From Clostridiales bacterium (GTDB taxonomy: Bacteria > Bacillota > Clostridia > Christensenellales > CAG-138): a stretch of DNA of 10,727 nt. Below the pieces are notes generated by a model, which was given only the letters and a program-made list of their open reading frames with translations, ran no database searches and was not told the DNA's origin. The stretch spans positions 1-10,727 of the forward strand of contig WRCT01000048.1 of the NCBI GenBank assembly GCA_009783775.1, in the 5' to 3' direction. Shown here piece by piece: positions 6,809 to 10,727 of this stretch (its first letter is position 1; each line of letters opens with the position of its first letter). A program made the translations under genes and the position numbers.

Positions 6809-7680
6809 AGCAATCCCAAATCCTTCAACACCTGCGCAAAGCGTTCCATATTCTCCTGCGCGGCGGATACCAGCGGCAGCCGCAGCTCTCCGCCGCAAAG
6901 GCCCAACATCTCCATCATGGCCTTGGTGGGAATGGGGTTCACCTCGCAAAACGCGGCCCGCCAAAGGGGCAAAAGTTCAAATTGAATCTGTTTCGCTTTC
7001 TCAATATCGCCCGCGAAAAAGGCAGCGCACATATCATGCATTTCCTGCGGCACGATATTTCCGATCGTGGAGATCACGCCCTTCGCGCCAACGGCCAGCA
7101 TGGGCACGACATGGTCGTCATTGCCCGCGTAGAGATCACAGTCGGGGCAGAGCGCGGCCACGCCGACGATCTGTTCGATATTGCCGCTGGCCTCTTTGAT
7201 GCCAACGATGTTCGGCAGCTTGAGCAGTTCCCGCATGGTCGCGGGCGCGACGTTCAAGCCCGTCCGCGAGGGTACGTTATACACGATGATTGGGATACTC
7301 ACCCGCTCGGCCACCGCCGCGTAGTGCGCGATCAAACCCCGCTGTGTGGTCTTGTTGTAATAGGGCGTGACGATCAGCAAGGCGTCCGCGCCCGCGTCTT
7401 GGGCCGCCAGACTGGCTTCAATGACCGCCGCAGTATTGTTGCCGCCCGAACCGGCGATCACAGGTACGCGGCCCGCCACGGCTTTCACCGCGAAGGCCGT
7501 TACGTCCCGTTTCTCCGCGCCCGTTAAGGTCGAGGCCTCGCCGGTCGTGCCGCAGACGACGATCGCGTCCGTGCCGGCCTCGAGCTGCCGCTCGATCAAT
7601 CGGGAAAGCGCGGGATAATCCACCGCGCCGTCCGAAAAAGGCGTGACAATGGCGGTACCCGCGCCCGTAAAGATGCTCAT
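6805..7680 (-). CDS. dapA: 4-hydroxy-tetrahydrodipicolinate synthase
   Basis: It condenses pyruvate with aspartate semialdehyde, the first committed step of the diaminopimelate and lysine branch. The 291 residues form the usual (beta/alpha)8 enzyme. The threonine pair lies in CGTTGEAS (Thr45-Thr46), Tyr108 lies in TPYYNK, and YNVPSRTG contains Tyr134 and the carboxylate-binding Arg139. The Schiff-base lysine is Lys162 in GIKEASGN. All key residues are present. The ATG follows a strong AGGAGG with 8 nt spacing, 12 nt after the asd stop, so it has its own ribosome site, unlike dapB and proB. The product of the upstream gene asd is its substrate. Confidence 0.98.
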   Translation of the reverse strand: MSIFTGAGTAIVTPFSDGAVDYPALSRLIERQLEAGTDAIVVCGTTGEASTLTGAEKRDVTAFAVKAVAGRVPVIAGSGGNNTAAVIEASLAAQDAGADALLIVTPYYNKTTQRGLIAHYAAVAERVSIPIIVYNVPSRTGLNVAPATMRELLKLPNIVGIKEASGNIEQIVGVAALCPDCDLYAGNDDHVVPMLAVGAKGVISTIGNIVPQEMHDMCAAFFAGDIEKAKQIQFELLPLWRAAFCEVNPIPTKAMMEMLGLCGGELRLPLVSAAQENMERFAQVLKDLGLL

Positions 7681-7692
7681 AAAAGCTTCCTC

Positions 7693-8697
7693 CTATGAAT
7701 TCCAGAGTTTGATCAGCGCCTCCGCGATCTGCACGGCGTTCGTGGCCGCGCCTTTGCGGATATTGTCCGCGACACACCATAGGTTTATGCCGTTCTCGAC
7801 CGAGAAATCACGGCGGATCCTGCCCACATAAACGGGATCCGTATCCTCCGCGCGAATCGGCAGGGGATAGAGGTTGTTGTCCGGATCGTCCTCAACCACC
7901 AGACCCTCGAAACTGCGCAGCGCGTCAAACACCTGCTCCATCTCAAAGGGCCGCTCCAGTTCGATATTGATGCTTTCGCTGTGCCCGTGGAACACCGGCA
8001 CGCGCACCGTGGTCGCCGTCACGGCCAACTCCGGCAGCCCCATAATCTTGCGGGTCTCGTCGATCATCTTCTGCTCTTCCTTCGTGTAGCCGTTTGGCAG
8101 GAACACGTCGATATGCGGCAGCACATTGCCCGCGATGGGGTAGGGGAACTTCTTCGGCGCCACGCCCTTTAGCCCCTCTTCCAGGTCCGTAAAGCCCGCC
8201 TGGCCCGCGCCGGACACCGCTTGATAGGTCGAGTAAATTACGCGCTTGAGGCCAAAGGCGTCGTGCAGGGGCTTGAGTGCCACCACGGCCTGAATCGTGG
8301 AGCAGTTGGGGTTGGCGATAATGCCCTTGTTTTTGTACTGGGGGATCGCGTCCGCGTTGACCTCGGGCACCACCAGGGGCACGGCGGGATCCATGCGCCA
8401 CGCGCTGGAGTTGTCCACCACGACCACGCCTGCCGCAGCTGCGATCGGCGCATAGGTCAGCGAGGTGCCACCGCCTGCCGAGAAGAGCGCGATATCAATG
8501 CCCTTGCCCTCAAAGCAGGTCTCGTTGAGCACCTGCACAATATGGTCCTTGCCCATAAAATGTATGACACTTCCTGCGCTTCTGGCCGAGGCGAGCAGCG
8601 TGTAATCCGCGTCGATCTGCCGCTCCTCCAGCACTTTGCGGAACGTGCGTCCCACCATTCCCGTCGCGCCGACAATTGCAATGTGATACCGTTTCAT
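7693..8697 (-). CDS. asd: Aspartate-semialdehyde dehydrogenase
   Basis: It reduces aspartyl 4-phosphate to aspartate semialdehyde with NADPH, the branch point for lysine/diaminopimelate, threonine and methionine. The 334 residues fit the bacterial Asd family. The NADP loop IVGATGMVG is at 8-16, the catalytic cysteine is Cys132 in IIANPNCSTIQA, and VPVFHGHSESI (233-243) carries the catalytic His239. The ATG at 8697 is chosen over an in-frame TTG at 8718. It follows GAGGAG with 6 nt spacing and starts immediately before the Rossmann strand, whereas the TTG lies close to the predicted transcript start. It is the first gene of the minus-strand operon, directly behind a strong promoter. The aspartokinase that would feed it is not in the window. 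Confidence 0.97.
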   Translation of the reverse strand: MKRYHIAIVGATGMVGRTFRKVLEERQIDADYTLLASARSAGSVIHFMGKDHIVQVLNETCFEGKGIDIALFSAGGGTSLTYAPIAAAAGVVVVDNSSAWRMDPAVPLVVPEVNADAIPQYKNKGIIANPNCSTIQAVVALKPLHDAFGLKRVIYSTYQAVSGAGQAGFTDLEEGLKGVAPKKFPYPIAGNVLPHIDVFLPNGYTKEEQKMIDETRKIMGLPELAVTATTVRVPVFHGHSESINIELERPFEMEQVFDALRSFEGLVVEDDPDNNLYPLPIRAEDTDPVYVGRIRRDFSVENGINLWCVADNIRKGAATNAVQIAEALIKLWNS

Positions 8698-8729
8698 AAT
8701 CTTCTCCTCAAAAAACAAAAATTCATTAT

Positions 8730-8758
8730 ATAATACTGAACAACACCGTTTTTGTCAA
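8730..8758 (-). promoter_or_regulatory. Sigma-A-type promoter of the asd-dapA-dapB-proB-proA operon
   Basis: On the minus strand a consensus -35 TTGACA (8753-8758) is followed by a 17-bp spacer and -10 TATTAT (8730-8735). Transcription should begin near 8723, about 25 nt before the asd ATG. That leader is too short for a lysine riboswitch or a T-box, so control must come from elsewhere. The promoter lies in the 74-nt gap after the toxin stop. Confidence 0.8.
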
Positions 8759-8771
8759 TCCTTTTTGCCAG

Positions 8772-9095
8772 TTATTCAACCGGCAATTCACCAAACAGAA
8801 CAGCAAGGCAGTCTCGCCTGCCGTAAAGGATACGGTCAACAAACACTTCGCTTTCGCGCGAACGATAAAAAGCAAGATAATTTCCGCAGATGAGAAAGTG
8901 ATAATCCGTATCCGCTTTGGCAGCCAGGGACAGAGAAACGCCACTCATTGGAAATGTGGAAAGTCGATCAATAGCATCTTGGATTTTTTTGACTGTATCC
9001 AACGCTGCTTGTGGATTTTTCAACTGCTCTGCAATATAGTCACCGATTTGCTCCAGGTCCAGCACAGCGGATTCGGAGTAGTTGATATTAACCAC
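8772..9095 (-). CDS. RelE/ParE family toxin of a type II toxin-antitoxin pair
   Basis: The 107-residue protein has the RelE/ParE superfamily pattern. An N-terminal VNINYSESAVLDLEQIGDYI strand and helix leads to a second helix (PQAALDTVKKIQDAIDRLSTFP). The segment YHFLICGNYLAFYRSRESEVFVDRILYGRRD holds the usual beta strands and the late Arg and Tyr residues. RelE members cleave mRNA on the ribosome and ParE members inhibit gyrase; the sequence alone does not decide which. The start is GTG at 9095, preceded by GGAGG with 9 nt spacing, and it overlaps the antitoxin stop by 8 nt, as is usual for antitoxin-first operons. No terminator follows, so transcripts may run on into asd. Confidence 0.88.
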   Translation of the reverse strand: MVNINYSESAVLDLEQIGDYIAEQLKNPQAALDTVKKIQDAIDRLSTFPMSGVSLSLAAKADTDYHFLICGNYLAFYRSRESEVFVDRILYGRRDCLAVLFGELPVE

Positions 9096-9354
9096 GATAT
9101 CGTTCCTCCAGACGCGTTCGCACCGCGTTGGCAGGAATCCAGCCCTTTTCCTCGCCGGAGCGCCGCCCCTCGTCCAACTCGGACTTCAAAGCGCGCCAAG
9201 CCAGCACTTTTTCATATTCCTTGTATTCGTCAATGTCCAGAACGGCATAACGCCCGTGGCCATTTTTTGTCAGAAAAACGGGCGAGCCAATGGAAACATG
9301 GCGCAATACTTCGCCATAATTCCGCAAATCAGAGATTGGTTTAATATTCGGCAT
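9088..9354 (-). CDS. Phd/YefM family antitoxin
   Basis: The 88-residue protein opens MPNIKPISDLRNYGEVLRHV, the standard Phd/YefM fold start (I-x-P-I-S-D-L-R). It continues with PVFLTKNGHGRYAVLDIDEYKEYE, the conserved strand-helix portion that dimerises and binds DNA. The C-terminal half (residues 51-88) is charged and should wrap the toxin. It would neutralise the downstream RelE/ParE toxin and repress its own promoter together with it. The ATG at 9354 is preferred to an in-frame TTG at 9360, because a near-perfect ribosome site (GGAGGTGA) lies 6 nt before the ATG and would touch the TTG. Confidence 0.9.
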   Translation of the reverse strand: MPNIKPISDLRNYGEVLRHVSIGSPVFLTKNGHGRYAVLDIDEYKEYEKVLAWRALKSELDEGRRSGEEKGWIPANAVRTRLEERYRG

Positions 9355-9374
9355 AAGCAATCACCTCCACTTAC

Positions 9375-9403
9375 AGTATACGCTGATTATTCGTAAAATA
9401 CAA
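9375..9403 (-). promoter_or_regulatory. Probable promoter of the antitoxin-toxin operon
   Basis: On the minus strand, TTGTAT (9398-9403), a 17-bp spacer and TATACT (9375-9380) resemble a sigma-A promoter with a good -10 and a weak -35. The distance to the antitoxin ATG (about 20 nt) and its strong ribosome site fits. A TAAAAT/ATTTTA inverted repeat overlaps the -35 and is a candidate operator. Confidence 0.55.
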
Positions 9404-9415
9404 CAGTGAATTTTA
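9394..9415. promoter_or_regulatory. Inverted repeat, candidate antitoxin operator
   Basis: TAAAAT (9394-9399) and ATTTTA (9410-9415) form a perfect 6-bp inverted repeat with a 10-nt spacer. It covers the -35 element of the antitoxin promoter and lies between the two divergent promoters. Phd/YefM antitoxins bind palindromes in their own promoters, so the position is suggestive. The arms are short and AT-rich, so chance is possible. Confidence 0.3.
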
Positions 9416-9429
9416 AGACAGAGCGATTC

Positions 9430-9459
9430 TTGCTTTCGCAAAAGATATAGTGTTATAAT
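9430..9459 (+). promoter_or_regulatory. Probable promoter of the GRAM-like membrane protein gene
   Basis: TTGCTT (9430-9435), an 18-bp spacer and a consensus -10 TATAAT (9454-9459) lie about 40 nt before the ATG at 9500. The promoter faces away from the antitoxin promoter, and the two -35 elements are 26 bp apart. Confidence 0.65.
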
Positions 9460-9499
9460 GAATGTGCAATCATCATAGTGCGGAGAACGGAGTTTTGCT

Positions 9500-10030
9500 A
9501 TGAGATACTATACTCGTTACTATCAACACATTTTCAGCGGAATACTTTTTGCGACACTCATGAGTATAGTTAATGCTTTCTGGAGGGATAGCACTTTTTG
9601 GAGCTGGTTTTTCTATGCGGCCTTCTATTCCTTTGGTATGTGGCTATTTGACAGAGGCCGTATCAAGCACCTTCAAGATAAATTCAATACTATAAAAACT
9701 GAGGAAATGGAAAAAACGGGTGCAGCGGTATTGTTTGACGACGTGGCAACGCATATCAGAAAGGAAAACAAGAGCCGGACAACTTCGGTCGGCGGGCTTT
9801 TTTTGACCGAGAATCAACTGCTCTTCATAACAGAAGATTTTGGGAAACACGGTTATCGGTTTCATATCCGTTTTGACATTATCGAAAGCATCTCTCCGAA
9901 ACGCACGCTTGGTATCTTTCCCGACAGAATTTCGGTCACATTAAACGACGGGCGAGAAGAACGTTTTGTTGTGCAAAACAGGAACGCGTGGATTGAAAAG
10001 ATCAATGAAACTATGAAGAATAATCCGTAG
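9500..10030 (+). CDS. Hypothetical membrane protein with two N-terminal helices and a GRAM-like domain
   Basis: The 176 residues begin with two hydrophobic, aromatic-rich segments (about 11-27 and 33-51) separated by a short loop, probably a transmembrane hairpin. A charged linker (DRGRIKHLQDKFNTIKTEE) follows. From about residue 77 the pattern resembles a bacterial GRAM or PH-like domain: GGLFLTENQLLFITEDFG, then FHIRFDIIESISPKRTLGIFPDRISVTLNDGREERFVVQNRNAWIEKI. GRAM domains often bind lipid or act as membrane-proximal adaptors; the ligand here is unknown. The ATG follows GGAG with 7 nt spacing and has its own promoter. The gene is clearly more AT-rich than proC (22/60 GC at 9541-9600 against 36/60 at 10201-10260), hinting at separate origin. 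Its last 20 nt overlap the end of convergent proC. The GRAM assignment rests on pattern only. Confidence 0.75.
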   Translation: MRYYTRYYQHIFSGILFATLMSIVNAFWRDSTFWSWFFYAAFYSFGMWLFDRGRIKHLQDKFNTIKTEEMEKTGAAVLFDDVATHIRKENKSRTTSVGGLFLTENQLLFITEDFGKHGYRFHIRFDIIESISPKRTLGIFPDRISVTLNDGREERFVVQNRNAWIEKINETMKNNP

Positions 10031-10727
10031 CCTTTGCGTAAGCCCGCCGCACCGCGTCATTCACCAAATCAAAGAGCCCGCCTTCTTCAAAAGCCAAAAT
10101 CCCCTGCTCGGTTACGCCGCCCTTGGTGGCGACGGCTTGGGCGAGTTCCCGATAATTGCCCATACGCAAAGCGTCCGCAAAGGCGCGGGTGGCCAGGGTA
10201 TTGGCAAACGTACGCTCCAAGCCCAACCCTTCGCCCGCGGTTACAAAGGCGTCCAGCACATAGGCGGCCAGCCCGATCCCGCTGGCGACCATCACCGTCA
10301 CCTTTTCAATATCTTCCTCCGCGATCTCAAAAGCATACCCCAGCGAACCGAACAGCTCGGCCAACTCAATGTCCTTCGTGGGCGTATAGCCAATCACGCC
10401 GTCGCCGTCCGCGATGGACAGGGTCGGCATACCGCGCGTAATCCGAGCATTTGGCAGCAATCTCTCAAGATAGGCCAGCGGCACCCCCGCCATAAAGCTG
10501 ACGATCCGGCAACCTGCATTCTGCATATTCGGGGTCAATATCTCCAGCGCGGGTTTCTTCACGGTCAAAAAGACCACGTCAGCACGCGCCATAACATCCT
10601 CGACGCGGCAGGAGGCAAACACGCCAAACGCGTCCCGCGCAGCCTGGGCCAGTTCCTCCGTCGCCTCGCAGATCGCAAGCTCCGTAAATCCCGCAACGCG
10701 CAAGCCCTTTGCCAACGCCTTTCCCAA
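10011..10727 (-). CDS. proC: Pyrroline-5-carboxylate reductase, 5' end outside window
   Basis: It reduces 1-pyrroline-5-carboxylate to L-proline with NAD(P)H, the last step of the route begun by ProB and ProA. The visible 238 residues start inside the glycine-rich Rossmann loop (GKALAKGL), so the true start and a few dozen residues lie beyond base 10727. The Rossmann half continues through ADVVFLTVKKPALEIL and IVSFMAGVPLAYLERLL. The helical dimerisation half contains VMVASGIGLAAYVLDAF. The P5CR signature appears as VATKGGVTEQGILAFEEGG near the C terminus. It lies on the same strand as the asd-dap-pro operon but is separated from it by the toxin-antitoxin pair and the GRAM-like gene. Its stop lies 20 nt inside the convergent GRAM-like gene, with no terminator visible. 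Confidence 0.95.
   Translation of the reverse strand: MGKALAKGLRVAGFTELAICEATEELAQAARDAFGVFASCRVEDVMARADVVFLTVKKPALEILTPNMQNAGCRIVSFMAGVPLAYLERLLPNARITRGMPTLSIADGDGVIGYTPTKDIELAELFGSLGYAFEIAEEDIEKVTVMVASGIGLAAYVLDAFVTAGEGLGLERTFANTLATRAFADALRMGNYRELAQAVATKGGVTEQGILAFEEGGLFDLVNDAVRRAYAKATDYSS

Noticed and set aside
6809..6964. Longer N terminus for dapB
   Set aside because: The extra 52 residues overlap dapA out of frame and precede the Rossmann strand that should open the protein; the ATG at 6808 makes a normal ATGA overlap.
6164..6985. Open frame of 273 codons on the plus strand opposite dapB and the end of dapA
   Set aside because: dapA and dapB are unmistakable on the other strand with intact catalytic motifs; the opposite frame has no domain pattern.
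8698..8718. TTG start for asd at 8718
   Set aside because: It lies only a few bases after the predicted transcript start, while the ATG at 8697 has a GAGGAG site with proper spacing.
8725..8730. TATAAT on the minus strand as the asd -10 element
   Set aside because: It sits 22 bp from TTGACA, too far for a sigma-A promoter; the overlapping TATTAT gives the ideal 17-bp spacing.
8768..8783. Hairpin CCAGTT/AACCGG at the toxin stop codon as a terminator
   Set aside because: The 6-bp stem has a G-U pair, and the minus strand that follows is CAAAAAGG with no T-run, so intrinsic termination is not supported.
9355..9360. TTG start for the antitoxin at 9360
   Set aside because: The GGAGGTGA ribosome site directly touches this TTG, leaving no spacing; the ATG at 9354 is correctly placed and gives the standard family N terminus.

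Overview
The window looks like chromosomal DNA of an anaerobic Firmicute of the Clostridia type with a fairly high GC content. This is inferred from the gene families (a Cdd1-like helix-hairpin-helix protein, a membrane-anchored type I pullulanase, a short ProB without PUA), the strong GAGGAG/GGAGG ribosome sites and the sigma-A-like promoters. No rRNA or other taxonomic marker is present, so the species cannot be named.

Layout. Bases 1-3222 (plus strand) hold a compact cluster: the 3' part of a pullulanase gene that begins outside the window, an overlapping small HhH (Cdd1-like) gene, and a GNAT acetyltransferase. Bases 3223-8697 (minus strand) form one tight operon, read from high to low coordinates: asd, dapA, dapB, proB, proA and a DUF5131 (phage Gp37/Gp68-type) gene. 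Most junctions are 4-nt ATGA or 1-nt TGATG overlaps. A well-formed promoter (TTGACA, 17 bp, TATTAT) lies just before asd. Bases 8772-9354 (minus) are a Phd/YefM antitoxin and RelE/ParE toxin pair. Bases 9500-10030 (plus) encode a two-helix membrane protein with a GRAM-like domain. Bases 10011-10727 (minus) are proC, cut by the window edge.

How the genes work together. Asd, DapA and DapB carry aspartyl phosphate to tetrahydrodipicolinate for lysine and peptidoglycan precursors. ProB, ProA and ProC are the complete glutamate-to-proline route. Both branches start with an amino-acid kinase reaction followed by an NADPH-dependent semialdehyde-forming reductase, and here they share a transcript. 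The toxin-antitoxin pair and the GRAM-like gene sit between proC and the rest. They are visibly more AT-rich than their surroundings, so they look like an insertion.

The most unusual local structure is the 66-nt proB-proA gap. It holds four tandem copies of a 7-mer, then a perfect 22-bp tandem duplication that doubles the proA ribosome site and start codon and so creates an out-of-frame 19-codon upstream ORF overlapping proA. No non-coding stretch exceeds 300 bases; the largest gap is 9355-9499, which holds two divergent promoters. I see no tRNA, rRNA, CRISPR array, transposase or attachment site.
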